Assembly (NCBI GenBank): GCA_963790525.1
Contig: CAWBOV010000003.1
Span: 248,001 to 312,000 of the forward strand
Source of the DNA: CAWBOV01 sp963790525
GTDB lineage: Bacteria; Actinomycetota; Actinomycetes; Mycobacteriales; Jatrophihabitantaceae
Reading direction: 5' to 3'
Length of the DNA stretch: 64,000 bases
In this document: piece by piece, positions 35,301 to 44,877 of the stretch
How positions within the stretch are numbered: the first letter of the stretch is position 1
Layout of the letters: each line of letters starts with the position of its first letter
Translations under genes and position numbers: made by a program
Notes under the pieces: model-generated
Told to the model about the DNA's origin: nothing
What the model saw: only the letters and a program-made list of their open reading frames with translations
Database searches by the model: none

Positions 35301-35486
35301 TGGGCGTCCCTGACCCATCTGATCGCCGCCGACATCGACCACGACGGCCTCGCCGACCTGGTCGCGACCCGCTCCGACGGCACGATGATCTACTACGTCA
35401 ACAGCGGGGTGACCGCGCGCCCGTACACCTCCGGCGTACGGCTGCCGCTGACCGGCTGGCAGTCCTTCGGCGCGCTCGCCGCCTGA
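32382..35486 (+). CDS. Secreted lysozyme-like / FG-GAP beta-propeller protein
   Basis: This 1,034-residue protein has a signal peptide (LGLVLALIASLAVVVQGQTSAAA). Residues about 30-255 form a conserved actinobacterial module containing VGRACGINPQVLIVLLQKES near residue 122 and an FGCPDSTGCASQYFGFFNQV block. A glutamate at the end of a helix followed by GL resembles lytic transglycosylase/lysozyme folds, but I cannot prove catalysis. Residues about 258-1030 are 15 FG-GAP/VCBS repeats of about 50 residues with calcium-binding DVxGDGxADL and a following DGSLWLYRN strand; two repeats have lost the Asp cluster. Fourteen to fifteen repeats would build two seven-bladed propellers. It is coupled to the upstream lipoprotein and lies convergent to the polymer exporter, suggesting a surface polymer-binding or wall-remodelling role. 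Confidence 0.8.
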   Translation: MRSRARTRALGLVLALIASLAVVVQGQTSAAALSGSQFQAGNIISDSVFYDSTALTAGGVQSFLNAKYQGCDSGYVCVRDYRTKTTSHPAESGLCSAYTGRSSETAAAIIANVGRACGINPQVLIVLLQKESGLITSTSPDYQTAAGFGCPDSTGCASQYFGFFNQVYLAARQFRLYRLNPNDYGYVAGQTNYILYNPDTSCGRGAVYIQNQATAGLYDYTPYQPNKAALANLSGTGDSCSTYGNRNFWVFFNSWFTVPSAPYDAGGLLATKADGTLWYYRNTGSAATPFPTGVQIGLSGWQGFTVVDTGDVNRDGLADVIARKADGSLWLYLNNGTSLPYGSAQEIGVSGWNAFSSLVVADVDGDGRADLVAARPDGSLWLYRNDGNAAHPFAGSTRIGSGWQVYRTLILADVTGDGLADLLGIRPDGSLWLYRGNGSAHPFGGSTEIGSGGWQSFRSVVASDVDVDGRADLLATTGAGNLVRYHNGGGGRPFAAGVTIGHGGWQAFTRLASSQVPVPRQGVTSDVVAARSDGSLWSFANDSPPAPFPTATRIGSGWNAFDLLTTGDVTGDGKADLVARRPDGSLWLYRGSGSASHPYSTGARIGATGWGVYPRMVLADVTGDGKADLLVTGADGSLWMYRNTGSATRPFTTRLRLGVGGWGSLRSLTAADVTGDGRIDLLVTTSAGVMEVFANTGSAGRPYAVAHRIGSGWQDVTSLRPLAPAVPEAGAPADLVATAADGSLWFYRNSGNRYHPYGAGARIGAEGWNGLTPLLSADVDGDGRADLLGRTSSGALLLYRGAGAGPLSPGRRVGTSGWAGFALMAAGDVNGDGRADLVLTKSSGTLWYYPNTGDPSRPYAGGTVIGASGWAGFRTLAVGDVTGDGRADLVLTKADGSLWIYRNTGNATHPYASGFMLSRTGWQAFPRVLLGDVNGDGLADIVAVRSNGSLWLFPNQHSPTHTFAPKSEIGAGGWASLTHLIAADIDHDGLADLVATRSDGTMIYYVNSGVTARPYTSGVRLPLTGWQSFGALAA
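33160..35483 (+). repeat. Fifteen tandem FG-GAP coding repeats
   Basis: The repeats are about 150 bases each, and each encodes GW-x-F/V followed by DVTGDGxADLLxxxxDGSLWLYRN. Two units, near 33950 and 34570, keep the DGSLW strand but have lost the calcium loop (TSDVVAARSDGSLW and APADLVATAADGSLW). Sequence divergence between units shows the array is old, not freshly amplified. Confidence 0.8.
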
Positions 35487-35513
35487 GCGGAAACCGGCCG
35501 GCCCCCGCAGGGG

Positions 35514-36416
35514 TCAGATGGTGGACGGTTCCTCGCGGATGCTGAGCATCGAACCGGCCGACATCGCAGCGAGCCGGTCGGCCAGCGCCTGCGGGTCGTG
35601 CCGCGCCTCGTAGGCGTCGACGACGGCGACCGCATCGCCTTCGAGGACGACCTGGCCCTTCTCCAGCCAGATCGCGCGGTCGCAGGTCTCGCGGACGACG
35701 TTGAGGCCGTGGCTGACGAGGAACACCGTGCCCGCGTCCTCGCGCAGCTCGCGGATGCGTCCCTCGCTCTTGCGCCGGAACTCGGCGTCACCGGTGGCCA
35801 GCGCCTCGTCGATGAGCAGCACCTCGTGCGACTTGGCCGCGGCGATGGCGAACCGGAGCCGCGCCGCCATGCCGGAGGAGTACGTGCTCATCGGCAGCGA
35901 GATGAAGTCGCCGATCCCGGCGAACTCGCAGATGCTCGGGTAGAGCGCCTTCGCCTCAGCCGGCGTCATCCCCATGGCCAGGCAACCGAGGATCACGTTG
36001 CGCTCACCGGTCATGTCGCCCATCAGAGCGGCGCCCACGCCGAGCAGTGAGGGCTGGCCCTGCGTGTAGATCGCGCCGGACTCGGGCGGCATCAGGCCGG
36101 CGATCGCGCGGAGCAGCGTCGACTTGCCCGAGCCGTTGGGCCCGATGAGCCCGACCGCCTCGCCGCGGTGGGCCACCAGGCTCACCCCGCGCACGGCCTT
36201 GATCTCGCGCACGGCGGCGGCCGGCTGACGCAGGAGCAGCCGGCGCGCAACGGCAGGGCCGCCACGCTTCGCGGTGCGTCCGGTGACCCGGTAGGTCAGG
36301 TGCACGTTGTCGACGACGACCGTGGGGTTCACGCCGAGCGTCACCGTCGTGCTCGACGATGCCCCCGGTGCGGTACCCGACAGGTGGGTCGACGGGGCGA
36401 TCAGTGGTTCAGACAC
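35514..36416 (-). CDS. ABC transporter ATPase for polymer export (TagH/Wzt-like)
   Basis: This 300-residue ATPase has Walker A GPNGSGKST at 92-100, the Q/TPSLLGVGAAL loop typical of polysaccharide exporters, signature TYSSGMAARLRF, Walker B VLLIDEALATGDAEF and the switch histidine in VSHGLNVV. The YSSGM signature and the ALATGD Walker B are hallmarks of the TagH/Wzt group that exports teichoic acids and O-antigens. It lacks the long C-terminal carbohydrate-binding domain of Wzt. GTG at 36416 overlaps the permease gene by eight bases and has GAGGAG upstream. With the permease it should flip lipid-linked polymer made by the nearby GT2/TagF-like proteins. The acidic N-terminal 30 residues are Ser/Thr-rich. 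Confidence 0.88.
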   Translation of the reverse strand: MSEPLIAPSTHLSGTAPGASSSTTVTLGVNPTVVVDNVHLTYRVTGRTAKRGGPAVARRLLLRQPAAAVREIKAVRGVSLVAHRGEAVGLIGPNGSGKSTLLRAIAGLMPPESGAIYTQGQPSLLGVGAALMGDMTGERNVILGCLAMGMTPAEAKALYPSICEFAGIGDFISLPMSTYSSGMAARLRFAIAAAKSHEVLLIDEALATGDAEFRRKSEGRIRELREDAGTVFLVSHGLNVVRETCDRAIWLEKGQVVLEGDAVAVVDAYEARHDPQALADRLAAMSAGSMLSIREEPSTI

Positions 36417-37305
36417 GTCCGTACTGCTCCTCAGCTCGCCAGAAGAAGATGTAGCCGCCGATCGAGAAGAACAGCGCCCAGAAGATTGCATACGCCCAAT
36501 TGCTCCGGGTCATGTTGCCGTCGTCGTGCAGCAGGCAGTCGCGCACCAGCGAGATGTAGACGTTGCCAGGGTTGGCCTGCATGACCTCCAGCACCCAGTG
36601 GGCGTGGCTCTTGGCGATCTGCTGCACGCTGTACAGCACGCCGGACAGGTACATCCAGGTCCGCAGGATGAAGGGCAGCGCCTGCGAGGTGTCGGGGATC
36701 TTCGCGCCGATGCGCGCCATGCCGAAGGTGACGCCGAGGCAGAACAGCGTCAGCAGCACGAGGGCCACCGGCAGCAGCAGCCACTTCCACGTCAACGGCT
36801 CGCCGGTCAGCAGCACGATGGGGATCATCACGAACATCGAGAACAGCAACTGCTGGAGCGCGGTCAGCATCGACGACAGCGGCAGGACGGCGCGGGGGAA
36901 GTGCAGCACCCGCGTCAGGCCGAGGTTGGAGTGGATCGTCTGCGATCCGAGCATGAAGCACTGCTGCATGAAGGTGAAGGTGAAGACACCGATCACCAGG
37001 TAGGCGATGTAGTCGTGGATGCCCTTGCGGAAACCCGGGACCAGCACGCCGAAGATCAGGAAGTACACACCCGCGTTCAGCGCGGGCGTGAGCAGCTGCC
37101 AGGCCTGGCCCAGGAAGCTGCGGGAGTACCCCACGGCGTTCTTCGCCCTGGAGAACTCGATGACGAAGTGGCGCCGTCCCCAGAGGTCCCGGCTGTACTT
37201 GGCCAGGGGCGGCCGGGCGCCGGCTCGCTCGAGGCCGGTACCTGCGATCTGTGTCGCGAGGTCATCGGGCAGCGTCATCGCCGGCCGGACATCTAGGTTG
37301 GTCAC
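36409..37305 (-). CDS. ABC-2 type polymer export permease (TagG/Wzm-like)
   Basis: This 298-residue membrane protein has the ABC2 layout of TagG/Wzm. A cytoplasmic N-terminus contains LWGRRHFVIEFSRAK, followed by LGQAWQLLTPALNAGVYFLIF and six hydrophobic segments. Conserved blocks include TRVLHFPRAVLP, the motif after helix 3, and a final WRAEEQYGRV tail. GTG at 37305 was chosen because TAGCCT on the minus strand (37314-37319) lies eight bases upstream, matching other leaderless starts in the window; ATG at 37278 is an alternative with no ribosome site. It pairs with the overlapping ATPase gene. The role is export of the lipid-linked glycopolymer across the membrane; the substrate is inferred from the neighbouring polymerase genes. 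Confidence 0.87.
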   Translation of the reverse strand: MTNLDVRPAMTLPDDLATQIAGTGLERAGARPPLAKYSRDLWGRRHFVIEFSRAKNAVGYSRSFLGQAWQLLTPALNAGVYFLIFGVLVPGFRKGIHDYIAYLVIGVFTFTFMQQCFMLGSQTIHSNLGLTRVLHFPRAVLPLSSMLTALQQLLFSMFVMIPIVLLTGEPLTWKWLLLPVALVLLTLFCLGVTFGMARIGAKIPDTSQALPFILRTWMYLSGVLYSVQQIAKSHAHWVLEVMQANPGNVYISLVRDCLLHDDGNMTRSNWAYAIFWALFFSIGGYIFFWRAEEQYGRV

Positions 37306-37479
37306 GACTGCACAGGCTATCGCACCGTCGGGCACCAGGCGGCGAGGGTGACCCAGATGATGCCGTGTCCGCCCGGCTGAATTCCGCGGTGGTAAGAGGG
37401 GCAGGCGACCCTACGTAGACTCGGTACCACACAAGTGAGCCCAGTCTTACGCACCGAAACAATGAAATGAGGTTGCCGC

Positions 37480-39360
<1,881 letters not shown>

Positions 39361-39365
39361 CGTCT

Positions 39366-39417
39366 TTTCACACCGCAGCGGGCTTTCAGGGCGCTGATCG
39401 CCCGTTTGCGTGTGAAA
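39366..39417. repeat. Palindromic element, left copy (terminator-like)
   Basis: This 52-base imperfect palindrome is bounded by TTTCACA and TGTGAAA and has an inner GGGCG/CGCCC stem. It lies directly after typA and contains the last 11 codons of the convergent AbiEi-like gene. A related element of the same length, with the same end motifs, lies at 40429-40480 on the other side of that gene. It may act as a bidirectional terminator here. Confidence 0.6.
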
Positions 39418-40342
39418 GGCGGCGTGCCCGGGCCGCGGCGCGGTGCCAGCGGGCGGCCACCCGCTCGAACTCCCACACGTCGGGCCAGCCCCAGCGGAGC
39501 ACCGTCAGGCCGAGTTGCTCGATGGCCTCCTGCCGCAGTTTCTCCCTGGTGAGCACGGTCGGGTCGGTGTACTTGAGCAGACCATCGGCCTCACCGACGA
39601 TCCCCTCGGTGTCCCAGTAGAAGTCCGCGCGAGCGATGAATCGGCCGTCGGCGCCGACGATCTCGCGCTGCAGCTGTGGCGGCGGCAACCCGACTCGGGC
39701 GATCTGCAGCCGACTCAGCGACTCCAGCACTGATTCCGCGCGGGCGTCGGCGAGGGTGGCCGCTCGTCTCGCTCGCGCCAGCCCCGACCACCCACTGCAC
39801 TCGTCGATGACTGCGGCGATGTCGGCAGCCGTGGTCAGGCGGAGGTGGAGCGCCGAGTCCATGGCGGTCACGCCGGCGAGCACGCCCTCGGCCCGGGCGA
39901 GGTCGGTGACTGTGCGCGCCGGGGACGTCACCAGCACGCCGTCGTCCCATTGATGGACGTGCGCCGCGGGCAGGGCTGCGCGATGCACGAGGACCCCTCC
40001 GACTCCGCCCATACGCCTCGGCGGGACCGTGATGCTCGGCCGGGAGCCGCCCCATCCCAGGCACGAGATCTCGAGCATGGCGGCGGCGCTCAGGTGGCTG
40101 ACCACCGCGTCCGACACGGTCAGAGCGGCGGCCACACCGGCCGAGAGGAATGCGGCCCGTCGCGCCTGGAACGCGTCGGCGGTCTCCGGTGGTGGCACGC
40201 AGTACACGCCGCGGCGCACGCGCACGAGCTCACCTGATCGGCACCCGCCGCGGAGTTGGTCGCCGGTCCAGCCGTTGCCGAGTGCCTGGGCATGGGTGAA
40301 CACTCCCGATCTCGTGCGCGGCGGCGGTGGGTGGCGGCTCAT
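39386..40342 (-). CDS. AbiEi-like winged-helix / DUF559-like nuclease-fold protein
   Basis: This 318-residue protein has an N-terminal region (GVFTHAQALGNGWTGDQL and VRVRRGVYC) that fits the AbiEi-type winged helix. A middle part contains ALTVSDAVVSHLSAAAML and SPARTVTDLAR, and a C-terminal domain resembles DUF559/Vsr-type endonuclease folds: ADFYWDTEGIVGEADG (acidic residues), KY, then LTREKLRQEAIEQLG and LTVLRWGWPDVWEF. Such proteins are common stand-alone genes in actinobacteria, annotated as type IV antitoxin-like. No AbiEii toxin gene is adjacent, so an active toxin-antitoxin pair is not supported. ATG 40342 was chosen to match the family N-terminus. Related palindromes flank the gene on both sides. 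Confidence 0.72.
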   Translation of the reverse strand: MSRHPPPPRTRSGVFTHAQALGNGWTGDQLRGGCRSGELVRVRRGVYCVPPPETADAFQARRAAFLSAGVAAALTVSDAVVSHLSAAAMLEISCLGWGGSRPSITVPPRRMGGVGGVLVHRAALPAAHVHQWDDGVLVTSPARTVTDLARAEGVLAGVTAMDSALHLRLTTAADIAAVIDECSGWSGLARARRAATLADARAESVLESLSRLQIARVGLPPPQLQREIVGADGRFIARADFYWDTEGIVGEADGLLKYTDPTVLTREKLRQEAIEQLGLTVLRWGWPDVWEFERVAARWHRAAARARRLSHANGRSAP

Positions 40343-40428
40343 CAGCCGACCGTCGCAGACCTCGCTCGACGCCGGCCGACCTGCAATCACCTCTGTGGAC
40401 AGACGCACCGCGCGTCCACAGCCCGACG

Positions 40429-40480
40429 TTTCACATCGGGGCGGGCGTCGGGGCGCTCGAGACACCGCTGTGGTGTGAAA
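40429..40480. repeat. Palindromic element, right copy (upstream of the AbiEi-like gene)
   Basis: This 52-base element has the same TTTCACA and TGTGAAA ends, at the same 45-base spacing, as the left copy, and shares internal GCGGGC and GGGCGCT blocks. It lies in the gap between the divergent AbiEi-like gene and the aminotransferase. The pair could be operator sites for the winged-helix protein or traces of a small mobile unit. Confidence 0.6.
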
Positions 40481-40519
40481 GGCCGGACTGAACGGTGCGG
40501 CCGGGCATAGGGTGCCGGG

Positions 40520-41707
<1,188 letters not shown>

Positions 41708-41851
41708 GCGCGCGAGCGCTTCGGCACGGCGCAGGCCGAGGACACGGTTCTGCATCCTGGCCGTGCGCGGAGGGCCGCAGAGGTGCATTCTGACTATCGA
41801 CAAGCAGGGCTGAGAGGACAGGTCGTGCCCATCGAGGGTGAAAGGGACAAC

Positions 41852-42611
41852 GTGCGGGTCGCCGTCGTGCAACACGACATCGCCTGGGAGGACGCACCCA
41901 CGACCCGGACGGCGCTCGAACCCCGCCTGGCCCAGGCGGCGGCCGCGGGAGCCGGCCTGATCGTGCTGACCGAGATGTTCGCGACCGGGTTCTCGATGCA
42001 TCCCGAGCGCATCGCGGAGGAGGCCGGCGGGCCGACGGAGTCCTGGCTGATCGCGCAGGCCGAACAGCACGGCGCATGGGTCGTCGGCTCGATCGCGCAG
42101 TGGGACGCCGACCACGATCGTGCCCAGAACGTCGCCGTCCTCGCCGCGCCCGACGGGCAGACGCACCGCTACGCCAAGATCCACCCGTTCAGCTACGCCC
42201 GCGAGCACGAGCACTACCGCGCCGGGGAGAAACCGCTGACGGTCGACGTCGACGGCGTGCGGACGAGCATCTTCATCTGCTACGACCTGCGCTTCGCCGA
42301 CGAGTTCTGGCCGCTCGCCCCGGACACGGACTGCTACGTCGTCGTCGCCAACTGGCCCGAGCCGCGCCGCGAGCACTGGCGCGCGCTCCTGCGTGCCCGG
42401 GCGATCGAGAACCAGGCCTACGTCATCGGCGCCAATCGCGTCGGCGCCGCGGGATCGATCGAGCACGTCGGGGACTCCGCCGTCATCGATCCGCTGGGTC
42501 GCACCGTCGTCGAGGCAGCCTATGGCGAAACGGTTCTTCTGGCCGATGTCGAGCGCCGCCGAGGTCGCCGACGTCCGCGCCCGCTTCCCGTTCCTGGCCG
42601 ACCGTCGATGA
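41852..42611 (+). CDS. Omega-amidase-like nitrilase-family hydrolase, one frameshift
   Basis: This nitrilase-superfamily enzyme of about 252 residues has a Glu-Lys-Cys triad: LTEMFATGFSM near residue 40, the lysine in HRYAKIHPFSYA, and the nucleophile in FICYDLRFADEFW near 147. The EMFATGFSM and CYDLRF blocks are typical of YafV/Nit2-type omega-amidases, which hydrolyse alpha-ketoglutaramate or ketosuccinamate made by glutamine transaminases. The aminotransferase immediately upstream supports this. The last 20 codons (AAEVADVRARFPFLADRR) are reached only after removing an extra base near 42551. GTG 41852 gives the usual MRVAVVQHDIAW start; GTG 41825, with a better ribosome site (GAGAGGA), would add nine residues. 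Confidence 0.82.
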
Positions 42612-42904
42612 CCGCGGCGCCGCCGTTCCGGATCGCCGAGCTGGTCGTCGCCGACCCCGACTCGGTCCGCAGCGCACTCGTCACGGCGCTGCCCGACGGG
42701 GTGAATGCGCACGTCGCGGGCACCGGTGCAGGAACGTTAATCACGTTGGAACAGACGGCCCCCATACTGGCCACGCTGCGACGAGGACGGATCATCGCCC
42801 GGCTCCAGAGGGTGATGGCCGACCTGGAACGTCAGCTAGAGTCACCCGCCATGCCCCACACCCACGCGTCCGAGCCCGGGGTGCCGAAGGGAACGACATG
42901 CTGA
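42608..42904 (+). CDS. Small hypothetical protein between the nitrilase and transporter genes
   Basis: This 98-residue reading overlaps the end of the nitrilase gene (ATGA) and the start of the permease gene. It begins MTAAPPFRIAELVVADPD, continues LITLEQTAPILATLRRGRIIARLQRVMADLERQLE, and has no recognised domain. Codon use has the usual third-position G/C. The final 17 codons could be translated alone: TAGAGT at 42837-42842 followed eight bases later by ATG 42851 fits the leaderless starts seen elsewhere, giving MPHTHASEPGVPKGTTC ending inside the permease start. Whether the long or the short form is made is unclear. Confidence 0.45.
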   Translation: MTAAPPFRIAELVVADPDSVRSALVTALPDGVNAHVAGTGAGTLITLEQTAPILATLRRGRIIARLQRVMADLERQLESPAMPHTHASEPGVPKGTTC

Positions 42905-43875
42905 AGTTCCTGGTCCGTCGGTTCGTGAACTACCTGATCCTGGTGTTCATCGCGACCAGCCTCGCCTACGTGCTGGCCTCGCTGACGTTCCACCCGCAGA
43001 GCAACTATCTGAACCGCAATCCGCCGGTGCCGCACCAGTCGATCGTCAACATCCTGAACGCGGCCAACGCCAATCCGGACGTGCCGCTGTGGACCCGCTA
43101 CGGGCACTGGCTCAAGGGTGTGGTGCACGGGAACTTCGGCACGGAGCTCGGGACCACCACGTCGGTCGCGTCGGACATGGCTCGCCGCATCGGCGTCACC
43201 GCGCGGCTACTGATCATCGGGTCAGTACTGGGAACGATCATCGGCGTCTTCGTCGGCGTCTACAGCGCGGTCCGCCAGCGCAAGATCGTCGACAACGCCG
43301 CGACCACGATCTCCTACGTCATCCTCGCCGCGCCGACGGTCATCATCATCCTGCTGTTGCAGACCGCAGCGGTGTGGGTGAACAACAAGGCCGGCTCGAC
43401 GCTGTTCCCGACGTCGCTCGAGTACGACTCCACCCTGCACGGGCTGCATTTCTGGACCGACCGCGCACAGCGGCTGATCCTGCCCACGTTGACGCTCACC
43501 CTGTTCAACGCGGCGTTCTTCAGCCGATATCAACGCAGCGCCATGCTCGACGTGCTCGGCAGCGACTTCCTCAGGACCGCGCGGGCGAAGGGACTCACCC
43601 GGAGCCAGGCGCTGATGCGGCACGGAGTGCGCACCGCCGTCATCCCGATGGCCACCTTCTTCGCCTACGGGTTCGGGCTGCTGATCACCGGTTCGTTCTT
43701 CGTCGAGAAGCTCTTCGACTGGCACGGCATGGGCGAGTACTTCATCGCCTCGATCTACGACCACGACATCAACGCCACCGCTGCCGTCACCTGCTTCACC
43801 GCGGTCCTCGTCCTGATCTCGGGCATGGCGTCGGACATCCTCTACGCGGCCCTCGACCCCCGCATCCGGACCTAG
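42898..43875 (+). CDS. DppB-like peptide ABC transporter permease
   Basis: This 325-residue permease has six hydrophobic segments, an N-terminal FLVRRFVNYLILVFIATSLAYVL helix and the binding-protein-dependent transport signature near residue 222 (DFLRTARAKGLTRSQALMRHGVRTA), which carries the EAA-like loop that docks on the ATPase. The large extracytoplasmic loop between helices 1 and 2 is typical of DppB/OppB. ATG 42898 has AAGGGA five bases upstream and overlaps the preceding small reading frame. It is the first gene of a transporter operon with DppC-like, fused ATPase and binding-protein genes. Substrate is probably di- or oligopeptides. Confidence 0.9.
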   Translation: MLKFLVRRFVNYLILVFIATSLAYVLASLTFHPQSNYLNRNPPVPHQSIVNILNAANANPDVPLWTRYGHWLKGVVHGNFGTELGTTTSVASDMARRIGVTARLLIIGSVLGTIIGVFVGVYSAVRQRKIVDNAATTISYVILAAPTVIIILLLQTAAVWVNNKAGSTLFPTSLEYDSTLHGLHFWTDRAQRLILPTLTLTLFNAAFFSRYQRSAMLDVLGSDFLRTARAKGLTRSQALMRHGVRTAVIPMATFFAYGFGLLITGSFFVEKLFDWHGMGEYFIASIYDHDINATAAVTCFTAVLVLISGMASDILYAALDPRIRT

Positions 43876-43885
43876 GAGACGTGGC

Positions 43886-44831
43886 ATGACTTCTCAGCAG
43901 GACGTCTTCGAGATCGAGCCGCCCGATGTCTCCGGTGACCAACGCCCGGCCGATGTCAACGTCAAGGCGATCAGTTCGCTCTCGCGCGGCAAGCTGATCC
44001 GGGGCCGGTTCTTCCACAGCATCTCCGGCGTGCTCGGGGTGTTCTTCCTATTGGTGATCATTCTGCTGGCGGTGCTGGGCCCGACGATCGACAAGTGGGG
44101 CTACACCACACCGGATGTGAACTCGATCCTGCACGGACCGACCGGCAGCCACTGGTTCGGCACGGACTCCCTCGGCCGCGACATCTTCGCGCGGACCATG
44201 ATCGGCCTGCGCAAGTCGCTGATCATCGGTCTGTTCACCGCGCTGCTGACGACGGTGCTGTCGGCCATCGCCGGCTCGGTCGCCGGGTACTTCGGCAAGT
44301 TCGCCGACATCGGCATCGTGTGGGTCATCGACCTGCTGCTCGTCCTGCCGTCGTTCCTGCTGCTGGCCATCCTGAGCCCGTTCCTGGCCAGCCGCACCTG
44401 GCTCTGGCTCATCCCGCTGCTGACGATCTTCGGCTGGATGATCACCGCCCGGGTCGTCCGCGGCCTGACGCTGAGCCTGCGCGAGCGTGAGTACATCTCC
44501 GCCGCGCGGTTCATGGGCGTCTCGCTCGGCGACGATCATCCGGCGCCACCTCCTGCCGAACATGGCATCCCTGCTGATCGTGGACGTGACGGTCAACGTC
44601 GGCACCGTGATCCTGACCGAGACGACGCTGTCGTTCTTCGGCTTCGGCGTGCAGCCGCCCGACGTCTCCCTCGGCACGATCCTGGACGACTACCAGACCT
44701 ACGCCACGGTCTACCCGTTCACCGTCGTGTTCGCCGCGCTGGCGGTCATCCTCACCGTGCTGTCGGTGAGCCTGATCGGTGACGCCCTCCGCGACGCCGT
44801 CGACCCGTCGTCCGGTTCGAGCCGGCTGTGA
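43886..44831 (+). CDS. DppC-like peptide ABC transporter permease, one frameshift
   Basis: After removing one extra G near 44528 this encodes about 314 residues. It begins with a hydrophilic N-terminus and the DppC-type stretch LIRGRFFHSISGVLGVFFLL, followed by GSHWFGTDSLGRDIFARTM, the standard DppC/OppC motif before helix 2. The EAA-like loop spans the frameshift (REYISAARFMGVSL then ATIIRRHLLPN). The C-terminal half has LTETTLSFFGFGVQPPDVSLGT. ATG 43886 has GGAG eight bases upstream, 10 bases after the DppB-like gene. The intact motifs on both sides indicate a sequencing insertion. It forms the channel with the DppB-like partner. Confidence 0.87.
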
Positions 44832-44877
44832 ACCCCGTGGACCCGATGCCCGAGAAGTGCAAGGAAGGCCGCCGTTC

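Noticed and set aside
33160..35483. CRISPR-like or recent tandem DNA repeat.
   Set aside because: The periodicity of about 150 bases is protein-level (FG-GAP blades), the units are diverged in DNA and the reading frame is continuous.
39386..40342. Type IV toxin-antitoxin system at the AbiEi-like gene.
   Set aside because: No AbiEii-type nucleotidyltransferase is adjacent on either side, so only an orphan regulator or nuclease-fold protein can be supported.
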